NCBI GenBank assembly: GCA_017534115.1
Contig: JAFWDD010000087.1
Location: 17,771-81,770 of the forward strand
Source of the DNA: Bacillota bacterium
GTDB taxonomy: Bacteria > Bacillota > Clostridia > Lachnospirales > Anaerotignaceae
Length of the DNA: 64,000 bases
Direction: 5' to 3'
How positions within the stretch are numbered: the stretch's first letter is position 1; each line of letters starts with the position of its first letter. A program made the position numbers and the translations under genes. Below, one piece after another: positions 34,911 to 44,573 of the stretch. Under the pieces are notes generated by a model. The model saw only the letters and a program-made list of their open reading frames with translations, was not told the origin of the DNA and did not search any database.

Positions 34911-35912
34911 TTATTTTATATTTGAGACAGCTTCTTCGGCAAACACATTGGATATGAATTTGTCATAATCCACTCGTTTTTCAAGCTCTCCGGCTTCTTC
35001 CATTATATCTTCCATGTGCTCCAGGCTTTCTTTTTCAAAAATCGGATTTTTCTTCCATGTATCCTGAGATTTGTACCTTTCTATGATTTTCGTCAGGGTT
35101 TCAACGGAGTTTTCGGAGAAATGGGGCTGGATTATCTCGGCGATTTCTTCCGCGGAATGGGTGTCTACCCATATCTGTCCCCTGTAAATTGCGTTTGTAA
35201 ATTTCTGGATTGTATCGGGATTAAGTGCGATATAATTCTTTGTCGCCATATATACGGTGTATGGTACAAATCCGCTTTCCGTACCCAATGACGCTACAAC
35301 ATAGCCTGTGCCGGCCTCTTCCAAAGCTGTAGCTGAAGGCTCGAATTCCACTGTGTAATCCCCAATACCGCCCGCAAATGCTCCTGATGTGGACGTAAAT
35401 GCGATATTCGTTGTTAGCGTAAGGTCTTTCTCCGGGTCGATGCCGTTATTTTTGAGAATATATTCCAGTATCATCTGGGGCATACCTCCGTTTCTACCGC
35501 CTATAAGTTCTTTTCCTTTCAGATTTTCCCATTTGAAATCTTTTTCGTTTGTCCTTGATACAAGGAAGTTTCCTGCTCTTTGGGTGAGTTGGGCAAAGGC
35601 CACACAGTAATCCTCTCGGCCTTCATTGTATACATATATTCCCGCTTCTGTGCCTAAAAGAGCAATGTCCGCCGAATCGGAAATAAGAGCAGTCATGGAT
35701 TTATCAGCTCCCTGACCGACTGAAAGCTCAATATCAAGTCCTTCCTCCTCAAAATATCCCAGCTCCATTGCGGCGTACTGCGGAGCGTAGAAAACGGAAT
35801 GTACGACCTCGTTAAGTCTTACTTTGGTAAGCTTATCTTTTTTGGCGCAGCCCGTAAATATTCCAGAAATGAGAAAAACTCCTGCGGCCGCAAGCGCTAA
35901 CCCTTTTTTCAT
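34911..35912 (-). CDS. Orphan ABC transporter substrate-binding lipoprotein (NMT1/SsuA type)
   Basis: A 333-residue lipoprotein with lipobox FTGC (Cys22). The mature part reads VVHSVFYAPQYAAMELGYFEEEGLDIEL and ALLGTEAGIYVY, typical of the NMT1/THI5-like family whose members bind thiamine precursors, taurine, sulfonates or nitrate-type ligands. The ligand cannot be fixed. Permease and ATPase genes are absent on both sides, so it must use components encoded elsewhere. GGAGGTAA precedes the ATG. Confidence 0.88.
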   Translation of the reverse strand: MKKGLALAAAGVFLISGIFTGCAKKDKLTKVRLNEVVHSVFYAPQYAAMELGYFEEEGLDIELSVGQGADKSMTALISDSADIALLGTEAGIYVYNEGREDYCVAFAQLTQRAGNFLVSRTNEKDFKWENLKGKELIGGRNGGMPQMILEYILKNNGIDPEKDLTLTTNIAFTSTSGAFAGGIGDYTVEFEPSATALEEAGTGYVVASLGTESGFVPYTVYMATKNYIALNPDTIQKFTNAIYRGQIWVDTHSAEEIAEIIQPHFSENSVETLTKIIERYKSQDTWKKNPIFEKESLEHMEDIMEEAGELEKRVDYDKFISNVFAEEAVSNIK

Positions 35913-36064
35913 TTATTACCTCCGGTTTGTTTTTTATATTTATATTCACAGAAAGCCGCCAGTGTGATTTTTTTGAAAATATTAAATATTTTGTAGTAGT
36001 ATTAATCAGGAATAAATGATAAAATATTTTTAGATGAAATATTTTTGGGAGCAGGTGAAAATGT

Positions 36065-38722
36065 ATGGAAAAGATAATGCTCATAGACGGAAACAGCATC
36101 ATGAACAGAGCTTTTTACGGCATACCGCCTTTAAGCAACAAAGCGGGAGTGCCTACAAATGCTATATATGGTTTTTTGAATATAATGTTTAAGTTTATGG
36201 ACGAGGAAAAGCCAACACATATGGCGGTGGCTTTCGACCTTCCTGCGCCTACTTTCCGTCATCTTGAATATGAGGGCTACAAAGGCAAGAGAAAGGAAAT
36301 GCCCGACGAGCTTAAAACACAGATGCCTCTTATTAAAGAACTTCTTAAAAAGATGAATATAAAGACTTACGAAAAAGAAGGCATAGAGGCGGACGATATA
36401 ATCGGAACGATTTCCAAAGTGAGCGAGGAAATGGGCATAACGCCTGTAATTGTGTCCGGGGACAAGGACCTGCTTCAGCTTGCTTCCGACAGCGTGAAAA
36501 TAATGATTCCCAAGACAAAAATCGGAGGAACGGAAGTAGAGAACTATTACAGCAGGGATGTAGTGGAAAAATACGGAGTGACTCCGTTGGAATTCATAGA
36601 TATGAAAGCCCTTATGGGAGACCCTTCGGACAACATTCCCGGGGTACCCGGAATCGGTGAAAAAACAGCGGCAAAAATCATTGCGGAGTATAAATCAGTA
36701 GAAAACGCAATCGAAAATGCTGATAAAATAAAGCCCAAAAGGGCATCCGAGAATCTGTCGGCGTACAAGGAAGACGCTTTGAAAAGCAAATATCTGGTTA
36801 CAATAGTCAGGGATGCGGAATTGGATTTTTCTCTCGAGGAGACAGAAATCAGAGATATGTTCAATGCGGAAGCCTACGACAGCTTCAAGACATATGAATT
36901 TAATTCGATGCTTTCAAAATTCGGAGATATTTCCGATTCAAAGACAGAAAAAGATGAAATCGAATTTTTAAATGTTGAGGATAAAAATCTTCTTGACGAG
37001 TGCTTTAAAAAGCTTCCCAAAGACGCAGATATTGCATACACCCTTATGAAAGAGGGCAAAAACATAAATTCTATATCTGTATTTTCTTCGGAGACAGAGC
37101 CTTTTTACGCGGAAGTTTCTCTCAGTCTTTCAACAGAGGACATAGCAAACGCGGCAAAAGAGTTTTTCGAAGATCCCCGGTATAAGAAAATATCCAGAGA
37201 TTTCAAGAGTGATATAAAGCTTTTGCGTGACTATGGAATAAATATATCGGAAGGTGTATTTGACACGGCTATCTGCGGATATATACTTAATGCCACACTG
37301 GGCAGTTATGAATATGATAAGCTGGCATATGAATTTTTGGGAGAGACCTATCCTTCAAACGAGGAGATTTTCGGCAAGGGAAAATCCAGGAAATCATATT
37401 TTGATGTGGATTTTGACAAAAGAATGAAGCTTTCCGCCTGCGAGTCCAAAACAGCTTATTTCGAGAAACAGAAAATGGCGGAAAAGCTTGCTGAAAACGA
37501 GCAGGAATACCTTTTTTACGGTATAGAAATACCTCTTGTATATGTTCTTGCGGACATGGAGGAAGCTGGAATAAAGGTAGACAGAGACGGTCTTTGGGCA
37601 TACGGAGAGAATCTTAAGAAAAACATAGATATCCTCACGGAAGAGATTTACGAGCTTGCCGGAGAGGAGTTCAATATAAATTCGCCCAAACAGCTGGGTG
37701 TGATTCTGTTTGAAAAATTAGGGCTTAAAGGCGGCAAAAAGACAAAGACGGGATATTCCACTGCGGCGGATGTTCTGGAAAAGCTTAAGGGTGAAAGCGA
37801 GCTGGTAGAAAGGATTCTCCATTACAGACAGCTTACGAAGCTTTACAGCACATATGTTGTGGGTATGCTCAATGTAATTGACGAAAAGACTCAGAGAATA
37901 TATTCCACATTTAACCAGACAATAGCCGCAACGGGAAGACTTAGCTCCACAGAGCCTAATCTGCAGAATATTCCCATTCGTCTTGAGCTGGGAAGAGAGC
38001 TCAGGAAGGTTTTCATTCCCGAAGAAGGATATGTGTTTGTGGACGCGGACTATTCACAGATAGAACTGAGGGTACTTGCCCATATGTCCGGCGACGAGAC
38101 CCTTATAAACGCTTATAAAACGAATCAGGATATTCACGCCCTTACGGCTTCTCAGGTTTTCAACGTACCTTATGAAGAGGTAACTCCCTTGATGAGGACC
38201 AGCGCAAAAGCGGTCAATTTCGGCATATTCTACGGAATAGGAGCTTTCAGCCTGAGCCAGGATATAGGAGTAACCGTAAAGGAAGCCGAAAGATATATAA
38301 GAGGATTTTTCGAAAAGTATCCGAAGATAAAGCCTTTCATGGATGATACGATCCGTTTCGGAGAGGAAAAAGGTTACGTTCATACAATGTTCGGCAGAAG
38401 AAGAAATATGCCTGAGCTTATGTCAGGAAACAGAAATGTACGTCAGTTTGGCGAGCGTGTTTCCATGAATATGCCCATACAGGGTTCCGCAGCTGATATA
38501 ATAAAAATAGCCATGGTGAATGTTCACAAGGCTTTAAAGGAAGAAGGATTGAGATCCAGACTCATTTTGCAGGTTCACGACGAGCTTCTTATTGAAGCAT
38601 ATGAGCCTGAAGCGGAAAGAGTAAAGGAAATATTGAAAGAAAAGATGGAAAATGCCTGTCAGATGAAATGTCCTCTTGTTGTGGACGTTCACTGGGGAGG
38701 CTCATGGTTCGAGGCAAAATAA
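36065..38722 (+). CDS. polA: DNA polymerase I
   Basis: An 885-residue repair and Okazaki-fragment polymerase. The N-terminal 5'-3' exonuclease has LIDGNSIMNRAFYG, EADDIIGTI, SGDKDLLQL and GVPGIGEKTAAKII. The central 3'-5' exonuclease domain lacks the usual acidic motifs, as in most Gram-positive enzymes. The polymerase domain has DYSQIELRVLAHMSGDE, RTSAKAVNFGIFYGIG and QVHDELLIEA. The ATG at 36065 has AGCAGGTGA upstream. It overlaps in direction with coaE 14 bp downstream. Confidence 0.97.
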   Translation: MEKIMLIDGNSIMNRAFYGIPPLSNKAGVPTNAIYGFLNIMFKFMDEEKPTHMAVAFDLPAPTFRHLEYEGYKGKRKEMPDELKTQMPLIKELLKKMNIKTYEKEGIEADDIIGTISKVSEEMGITPVIVSGDKDLLQLASDSVKIMIPKTKIGGTEVENYYSRDVVEKYGVTPLEFIDMKALMGDPSDNIPGVPGIGEKTAAKIIAEYKSVENAIENADKIKPKRASENLSAYKEDALKSKYLVTIVRDAELDFSLEETEIRDMFNAEAYDSFKTYEFNSMLSKFGDISDSKTEKDEIEFLNVEDKNLLDECFKKLPKDADIAYTLMKEGKNINSISVFSSETEPFYAEVSLSLSTEDIANAAKEFFEDPRYKKISRDFKSDIKLLRDYGINISEGVFDTAICGYILNATLGSYEYDKLAYEFLGETYPSNEEIFGKGKSRKSYFDVDFDKRMKLSACESKTAYFEKQKMAEKLAENEQEYLFYGIEIPLVYVLADMEEAGIKVDRDGLWAYGENLKKNIDILTEEIYELAGEEFNINSPKQLGVILFEKLGLKGGKKTKTGYSTAADVLEKLKGESELVERILHYRQLTKLYSTYVVGMLNVIDEKTQRIYSTFNQTIAATGRLSSTEPNLQNIPIRLELGRELRKVFIPEEGYVFVDADYSQIELRVLAHMSGDETLINAYKTNQDIHALTASQVFNVPYEEVTPLMRTSAKAVNFGIFYGIGAFSLSQDIGVTVKEAERYIRGFFEKYPKIKPFMDDTIRFGEEKGYVHTMFGRRRNMPELMSGNRNVRQFGERVSMNMPIQGSAADIIKIAMVNVHKALKEEGLRSRLILQVHDELLIEAYEPEAERVKEILKEKMENACQMKCPLVVDVHWGGSWFEAK

Positions 38723-38736
38723 AGGGGAGAATTAGT

Positions 38737-39330
38737 ATGATTCTTATTGGACTTACAGGAGGAACCGGAGGAGGAAAAAGCGCGGTATCAGAGATACTTG
38801 AGCAAAACGGAGGACTTATACTTGATGCAGACAAGCTTGCCAGAAAAGTTGTGGAAAAAGGCGAACCTGCTTATCTGGAGATAAAAGAGCATTTCGGAGA
38901 AGGTATATTTGATGCAAACGGCGATTTAATCAGAAAAAAGCTTGGGGATATCGTTTTTAACGATCCCAAAGAGCTGGAATTTTTAAATAAGTGCACACAT
39001 AAATATATAGCCGAGCTTACAAAAAAGGAGCTTGCAGAGGCAGATCCGGATAAATACAGATTTGTGGTATTTGACGCGCCTCAGCTCATAGAGTCCGGAA
39101 TGGACAAAATGTGCGATAAAATCTGGGTAGTTACGGCTGATGAGGAAGTACGCATAAAGCGTATTATGGAAAGAGACTCAATTACGAGACAGCAGGCCCA
39201 GAGCCGCATAGATTCCCAGCTTAAGCTGGAGGATTTCGAGAAGGTGGCTGACCGTATAATTTTCAACAACGGGTCTCTTGAGGAATTGAAAGAACAAGTT
39301 GAGGATGTATTAAGCGATATTAAGGATTGA
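38737..39330 (+). CDS. coaE: Dephospho-CoA kinase
   Basis: Last step of coenzyme A synthesis, 197 residues. The P-loop is GLTGGTGGGKSAV, slightly unusual in having Thr-Gly-Gly where Ile-Gly-Ser is common. LDADKLARKVVEKG and FDAPQLIESGMDK and the lid (RIKRIMERDSITRQQAQSRI) match the family. AAGGGGAG precedes the ATG. polA-coaE-slt order is common in Clostridia. Confidence 0.94.
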   Translation: MILIGLTGGTGGGKSAVSEILEQNGGLILDADKLARKVVEKGEPAYLEIKEHFGEGIFDANGDLIRKKLGDIVFNDPKELEFLNKCTHKYIAELTKKELAEADPDKYRFVVFDAPQLIESGMDKMCDKIWVVTADEEVRIKRIMERDSITRQQAQSRIDSQLKLEDFEKVADRIIFNNGSLEELKEQVEDVLSDIKD

Positions 39331-39332
39331 TT

Positions 39333-39893
39333 ATGACAAAGAAAAAAAGCAGGAAAGGGATTTGCATTACATTGGCCTGCATAGCCGCATTTCTGGTTAT
39401 ATGCGGCAGATATGTGGTTCCGTCTGTGCTGTATCCGCTGAAATATAGGGAGTATGTGGAAAAATACAGCGCAGAGTACAATCTGGACAAGGAACTGGTA
39501 TTTGCCATAATAAAAACAGAAAGCAGCTTTAAGACCGAGGCTGTTTCCGGCAAAGGCGCAATAGGCCTGATGCAGATAATGGAGCCTACAGCCGAATGGA
39601 TTGTGGACCATTCTCATATTGAGGCCGAAAAGTGGGAATATGCCGAGCCTGATGTGAATATTCACATGGGTTGCTGGTATCTGAATTATCTCATAAACTA
39701 TTTTCATGACGAGGATCTGGCTTTGGCGGCATATAACGCGGGAATGGGTAATGTAGAAAACTGGCTTAAGGATGAAAACTATTCTGCCGACGGACTTTCC
39801 CTTGAAGAAATTCCCTTTAAGGAAACGAGGGAATATGTTAAAAAGGTTGAATCGGCGGAAAGAATATATGAAGTTTTATACTTTACGGAATAA
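39333..39893 (+). CDS. Membrane-anchored lytic transglycosylase (SLT domain)
   Basis: A 186-residue cell-wall enzyme with an N-terminal membrane anchor (about 10-28). The SLT domain has the catalytic Glu in IIKTESSFKTEAVS, then GAIGLMQIMEPTAEWI, NIHMGCWYL and ALAAYNAGMGNVENWL. It cleaves the MurNAc-GlcNAc bond. The ATG follows AAGGATTG and lies two bases after the coaE stop. Confidence 0.92.
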   Translation: MTKKKSRKGICITLACIAAFLVICGRYVVPSVLYPLKYREYVEKYSAEYNLDKELVFAIIKTESSFKTEAVSGKGAIGLMQIMEPTAEWIVDHSHIEAEKWEYAEPDVNIHMGCWYLNYLINYFHDEDLALAAYNAGMGNVENWLKDENYSADGLSLEEIPFKETREYVKKVESAERIYEVLYFTE

Positions 39894-39917
39894 ATTACTG
39901 AAAAGGACGGATTCAGA

Positions 39918-40913
39918 ATGCCTGAAATAAGAAGAGATATTCTTACGGGACAATGGATAATACTGGCGGACAACAGAATGGGCAAGCCCTATGATTTTGA
40001 GTTTATGAAACCTCAGAAGGAAATTGTGAAAGTATGCTCCTTCTGTCCCGGAAATGAACATATGACAACTGAAACTATATATGAGGAAAAGGATGATAGC
40101 GGCTGGATAATTCGTGTTTTCGCAAATAAATACCCTGCGGTTGAGTGGGAAAGGGAAGAGGAGTACAGTTTTTCCGAAGATGATGTTAATGTTTTCGGAA
40201 AAGCCGCCGGACGCCATGAAATTATTGTGGATACACCTGAGCATGCAGGAAAAATACAGGATTTTTCAATAGAGCGTTATGATCTGCTTTTAAAAGCTCT
40301 TCGTGAAAGATACAGAGATATGAGCAAGGAGAAAATTATAAAGTATATCCACATTTTCAAGAATTGCGGAGCCGGCGCAGGCGCTTCTATAAGCCATTCT
40401 CACTGGCAGATGATAGGTATTCCGTTTATCCCCAAGGAAAATGAGGAGGTTATGAAAGCCTCTGAAAAATATTTTAGGGAAAACGGAAAAAGCATTTTCG
40501 AAAGCATTATAGAATCTGAAAAGAAATGCGGAAAAAGGGTGGTCAGCGAAAACGATAGATTCATCGCCTTTGCGCCTTTTGCTTCCAGATTCGCATTTGA
40601 GCTTACCGTTATGGATAAGGAAGGCGGACAGAATTTCGGGCAGTTTTCCGATGAGAAAATAGACGCGTTATGCGGTATATTCAAGGATTCTGTTGTAAGA
40701 GTAAGCCGGGTCATGAGGGATGTGTGCTTTAACATTTCGTTTAACGACGCTCCGCTGAGGCAGGAAAGCTCCTCATACAATCACTGGTGCGTCAGAATAA
40801 TCCCCAGAATCGGCAATCTTGCCGGCTTCGAGCTGGGAACAGGCGGCTACATAAATCCCGTATTCCCGGAGACGGCGGCGGAGTTTTACAGATCGTTAAA
40901 AATAGAAGAATAA
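39918..40913 (+). CDS. GalT-family nucleotidylyltransferase (HIT superfamily)
   Basis: A 331-residue protein of the galactose-1-phosphate uridylyltransferase type. It starts EIRRDILTGQWIILA and has the zinc motif CSFCPGNE, FANKYPA and the nucleophile motif SISHSHWQMIG (HxHxQ class). The form resembles the archaeal/clostridial GalT and ADP-glucose phosphorylase-like proteins more than the Gal-operon enzyme, and no gal genes adjoin it. The sugar-phosphate substrate is therefore open. AAAAGGA precedes the ATG. Confidence 0.85.
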   Translation: MPEIRRDILTGQWIILADNRMGKPYDFEFMKPQKEIVKVCSFCPGNEHMTTETIYEEKDDSGWIIRVFANKYPAVEWEREEEYSFSEDDVNVFGKAAGRHEIIVDTPEHAGKIQDFSIERYDLLLKALRERYRDMSKEKIIKYIHIFKNCGAGAGASISHSHWQMIGIPFIPKENEEVMKASEKYFRENGKSIFESIIESEKKCGKRVVSENDRFIAFAPFASRFAFELTVMDKEGGQNFGQFSDEKIDALCGIFKDSVVRVSRVMRDVCFNISFNDAPLRQESSSYNHWCVRIIPRIGNLAGFELGTGGYINPVFPETAAEFYRSLKIEE

Positions 40914-40931
40914 ATCTTTTGTAATGCGGAT

Positions 40932-40972
40932 AATTTCCAAAATTTCTTTGAAAACAGGGGATTTTGGAAATT
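40932..40972. terminator. Bidirectional terminator between the galT-like gene and spoVB
   Basis: Perfect 12-bp stem (40932-40943 with 40961-40972), AT-rich. It ends two bases before the spoVB stop on the other strand. Confidence 0.5.
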
Positions 40973-40973
40973 T

Positions 40974-42518
40974 TCATATATCCGCGGATGACGCAGGGTT
41001 CTTTTTTTGTGAGAAGAATATGAATTTTATGTCTTTGAAGGAGAAAACTCCCAGAGCCATAAGAAATCCAAAGTAAGAAATGATTAAAAATATAATAAGT
41101 CCGAAAAAAGCAAATCTCGATGCGGGAATTATGTTCTGAACGCATTTTGTCACAAGTGATGACGCAGCCGCGCAAAGCAAAGGTTTCGCGATGTTTTTCG
41201 GCAGAGAAAACTTCAGCTGGGTCTGCGAATTCAGCTTTCCGAGGCTTAAGCCGGAGCAAATGCAAAGACTTACAAGGACACCGGCAATGAATGCATTCAC
41301 ACCGAACTGAGGTACAAGAAAATATATGAAAAATACATTTATGACAGAGGAAATTACGCTTAATTTAAATAAAAACAGCTGATTTCCCAATCCATTCAAT
41401 ATACCCGAAAGGGTTATCTGCAGATATATAAAGGGAGCGCAGAATGCCAGCTTCATTACCAGAGCTCCAAGGTCGCGCTGGTTGTATATTACAACGCATA
41501 TTTCCTTCGGGAATACGGCGAAAACAGCCGCGGCGCCTATTCCGGTAATGATGGTGAAAATCAATGCTCTTGAAATGGTTTTTGATATATTTTTCTGTAC
41601 GGCTTTTGCTTTTGAAACGGCAGGAACAAGACTTATTGCCAATGCAGTCAGAAAGGACGAAGGCAGCTGGATTAAGGGCATTGCCATTCCCGTAAGCCTT
41701 CCGTATGACGCAAGAGGATCTGTTTCTCCTGAATAAAGAGAAAGCCTCTGAGGAATAAGTATGTTTTCAGCTGCGGCAAGAGAAGACGCGGTAATCCTTG
41801 TAAGAGTAAGAGGAAAGGCCATTTTCCTAATTTCCGAAGATATTTTTGAGGGCTTTCTGGTGATTTTTGAACCGGGAAAATGCTTTTTTGAGAATTTTAT
41901 ATAATAAAAAAATACATATATAAAAGAAATGGTTTCTCCGGCCACAATGCCGATTACAGCGCATAAAGCGGCGTATGTGAGTCCTTTTTCAACGAGTATG
42001 GGAGCGAAAACAAATAAAGCCGAAAGCCGTACGATTTGTTCTATAATTTGAGATATTGCGGGGATCCTGCTTTCCTGCATTCCGAAAAAACAGCCTCTTA
42101 TACATGAGCCGGCGGACATGAAAGGTATGGCGAATGCAAGAGCTTTCAGCGGTATTTCCGTTCTTGCATCTTTCAGGACATTCACGGATAAAAAGCCGGA
42201 GAGCAAAAACAGAATGAGAGCGGAAATAATGCTGATAACGAGACACATTTCGAGAGATTTTCTCATTATAACGCGAATGTTTCCCCAGGTTTGCCGCGCG
42301 TTTTCCTGAGATGTCATTTTGGAAATGGTTGTGGTAAATCCGGAGGCTGTAATGCTCCACATAAGCATATAAACGGGCATTATTAGCTGGAAAAGCCCCA
42401 TGCCTTCGTCTCCGATGGCATTTACCATATAAATTCTGTAAAAGAATCCGAGAATTCTTACGGCGATTCCGGAAGCTGTCAGGGTCAAAGCTCCGGCAAT
42501 TACGGATGTTTTCTGCAA
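40974..42518 (-). CDS. spoVB: SpoVB-like polysaccharide/lipid flippase (MOP superfamily)
   Basis: A 514-residue membrane protein with about 14 hydrophobic segments. The beginning SVIAGALTLTASGIAVRILGFFYR and MGLFQLIMPVYMLMWS is typical of SpoVB/Wzx-type flippases; SpoVB is needed for spore cortex and probably moves lipid-linked precursors. A TTG at 42518 is preferred because AAGGTGG lies five bases upstream and the family starts here. The frame extends to 42644 without a signal. Divergent from uvrC. A vegetative flippase role is also possible. Confidence 0.87.
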   Translation of the reverse strand: MQKTSVIAGALTLTASGIAVRILGFFYRIYMVNAIGDEGMGLFQLIMPVYMLMWSITASGFTTTISKMTSQENARQTWGNIRVIMRKSLEMCLVISIISALILFLLSGFLSVNVLKDARTEIPLKALAFAIPFMSAGSCIRGCFFGMQESRIPAISQIIEQIVRLSALFVFAPILVEKGLTYAALCAVIGIVAGETISFIYVFFYYIKFSKKHFPGSKITRKPSKISSEIRKMAFPLTLTRITASSLAAAENILIPQRLSLYSGETDPLASYGRLTGMAMPLIQLPSSFLTALAISLVPAVSKAKAVQKNISKTISRALIFTIITGIGAAAVFAVFPKEICVVIYNQRDLGALVMKLAFCAPFIYLQITLSGILNGLGNQLFLFKLSVISSVINVFFIYFLVPQFGVNAFIAGVLVSLCICSGLSLGKLNSQTQLKFSLPKNIAKPLLCAAASSLVTKCVQNIIPASRFAFFGLIIFLIISYFGFLMALGVFSFKDIKFIFFSQKKNPASSADI

Positions 42519-42603
42519 GGCTACCACCTTAAGGATATGCTTATTTATATTATGCTTAATTGAGTATGTCCTATGTTTATGCTGATTTGTCAGGGTGATA
42601 AAA

Positions 42604-44454
42604 ATGTTTGATATAAAAGAAGAACTGAAAAAACTGCCTTCCACACCGGGAGTCTATATAATGAAATCCGAAAATGACGAGATAATTTATATAGGCAAGG
42701 CGATAAATCTCAAAAATCGTGTAAAACAGTATTTTACGGGAACAAAAAGCCGAGGCGCAAAAACCATCGCGCTTGTTTCCCATATAAAGGAATTTGAGTA
42801 TATAATTACGGACTCCGAAATGGAAGCCCTTATTTTGGAGTGCAATCTTATAAAGAAGCATAAACCCAAATATAATATAATGCTGAAGGACGACAAAAAG
42901 TATCCTTACATAAAAGTAACTGTAAATGAGGATTTTCCGGTGATTTACAAAACAAGGAGACGACTTGATGACGGAGCTCTTTATATAGGGCCCATAACCG
43001 ACGCCACTGCCGTAAACGAGACCATAGATATGATTCACAAAATATGGCCGATCCGAAAATGCAGGAAAAAGCTTCCCAGGGATATAGGCAGGGAAAGACC
43101 ATGCCTGAATTACCATATTGGCGAGTGCGAGGCGCCCTGCGCCGGACTTATTTCCAAGGAAGAATATGGGGAATATGTGAAGGAAGCGGTAAGGCTCCTG
43201 AGCGGACATCCTGATGAGCTTGTGAAAAAGCTTAAAGCGGAGATGGCTGAAGCATCAAAAAATCTTGAGTTTGAGAAAGCGGCTTCACTCAGAGATAAAA
43301 TCAAATGGATAAATAGAATCGGAGAGAAGCAGAAAATGGAAAACACCTCAGTAGGCGACGCCGACGTAATAGCGATGAAGCTTGCGGAAGGAGAAGGCCT
43401 TTTCCAGATTTTCTTTATGCGAGGTGGAAAGCTTGTAGGCAGGGAGCATTTTTTTGCAGAAAATATAATTGAAGAAACAAAAGGTGAAGCCATTGCGGAG
43501 TTTATAAAAAGGTTTTATTCCGGGACAGCTTTTGTGCCTAAGGAAATTGTAGTGGAAGACATTCCCGATTCGGAGCATGAACTTTTAGAAGACTGGCTCA
43601 GCGGTCTCAAAGGTGTTAAAGTAAAGGTAATCAAGCCTGTGAAGGGCGAAAAGGAAGGTCTTCTTAAGCTGGCGGCTACCAATGCGGAAATCGTATTCAA
43701 TCAGTTCGGCGAAAAGCTTAAAAAAGACGAAGCCCGTACGATTGGAGCTGTTAAGGAGCTTTGCGATATATTAGGACTTGAAAAGCCTGTTTCAAGAATA
43801 GAAGCCTATGATATTTCCAATATAATGGGCACCAATTCCGTAGGTTCCATGGTGGTTTTTGAGGACGGCAGCGCAAAAAGAAGCGATTACCGTAAATTCA
43901 AAATAAAAAGCGTAAATGGCGCCAATGATTACGCTTCCATGCAGGAGGTCCTTGTAAGACGATTTAATCACGCTATAAAGGAAGGCATGACAAGCGAGCT
44001 GAATAAGGCTAAATTTTCCAAACTTCCCGACCTAATGCTCATGGACGGAGGAAAGATTCAGGTCAATGCCGCCAAGGAAGTTCTCATGGAATTCGGACTG
44101 GATATACCCGTATGCGGAATGGTAAAAGATGACAGGCACAGAACCAGAGCTTTTTATTACGAAGATAAGGAAATAAATGTAGATAAAAGCTCCCAGAGCT
44201 TCAGGCTTGTTACTCGAATTCAGGACGAAGCCCACAGATTCGCAATAGAATACCACAGAAGACTGAGGGAGAAAAACGAGGTGCATTCCATATTGGACGA
44301 TATACCGAAAATAGGCGAAAAACGTCGGAAAGCGCTGCTTTATAAATTCGGCGATGTGGAAAGTATAAGGGAAGCCTCTCTGGAGGAGTTGGAGTCGGCG
44401 GAAAACATGACAAAAGATTCCGCGATGGAAGTATATAAATTTTTTCACGAGTAA
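42604..44454 (+). CDS. uvrC: UvrABC excinuclease subunit C
   Basis: Nucleotide excision repair nuclease of 616 residues. It has the N-terminal GIY-YIG domain (PGVYIMKSENDEIIYIGKA), a UVR motif (LEFEKAASLRDKIKWI), the RNase H-like C-terminal nuclease (ISRIEAYDISN-type SRIEAYDISNIMGT, DLMLMDGGKIQV) and the helix-hairpin-helix end (IPKIGEKRRKALLYKFGD). Start at ATG 42604, after AGGGTGA. Confidence 0.96.
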   Translation: MFDIKEELKKLPSTPGVYIMKSENDEIIYIGKAINLKNRVKQYFTGTKSRGAKTIALVSHIKEFEYIITDSEMEALILECNLIKKHKPKYNIMLKDDKKYPYIKVTVNEDFPVIYKTRRRLDDGALYIGPITDATAVNETIDMIHKIWPIRKCRKKLPRDIGRERPCLNYHIGECEAPCAGLISKEEYGEYVKEAVRLLSGHPDELVKKLKAEMAEASKNLEFEKAASLRDKIKWINRIGEKQKMENTSVGDADVIAMKLAEGEGLFQIFFMRGGKLVGREHFFAENIIEETKGEAIAEFIKRFYSGTAFVPKEIVVEDIPDSEHELLEDWLSGLKGVKVKVIKPVKGEKEGLLKLAATNAEIVFNQFGEKLKKDEARTIGAVKELCDILGLEKPVSRIEAYDISNIMGTNSVGSMVVFEDGSAKRSDYRKFKIKSVNGANDYASMQEVLVRRFNHAIKEGMTSELNKAKFSKLPDLMLMDGGKIQVNAAKEVLMEFGLDIPVCGMVKDDRHRTRAFYYEDKEINVDKSSQSFRLVTRIQDEAHRFAIEYHRRLREKNEVHSILDDIPKIGEKRRKALLYKFGDVESIREASLEELESAENMTKDSAMEVYKFFHE

Positions 44455-44573
44455 TTGAAAAAAATGATATTTTAGGATATATTTATAATAGGAAGATATG
44501 GCCCCAAGGGGTATTTTGTTCCGGTAAGGCTCAAATTGCTGCAATCCGGAATTTTTGAGAGGAAGTATTGAAT

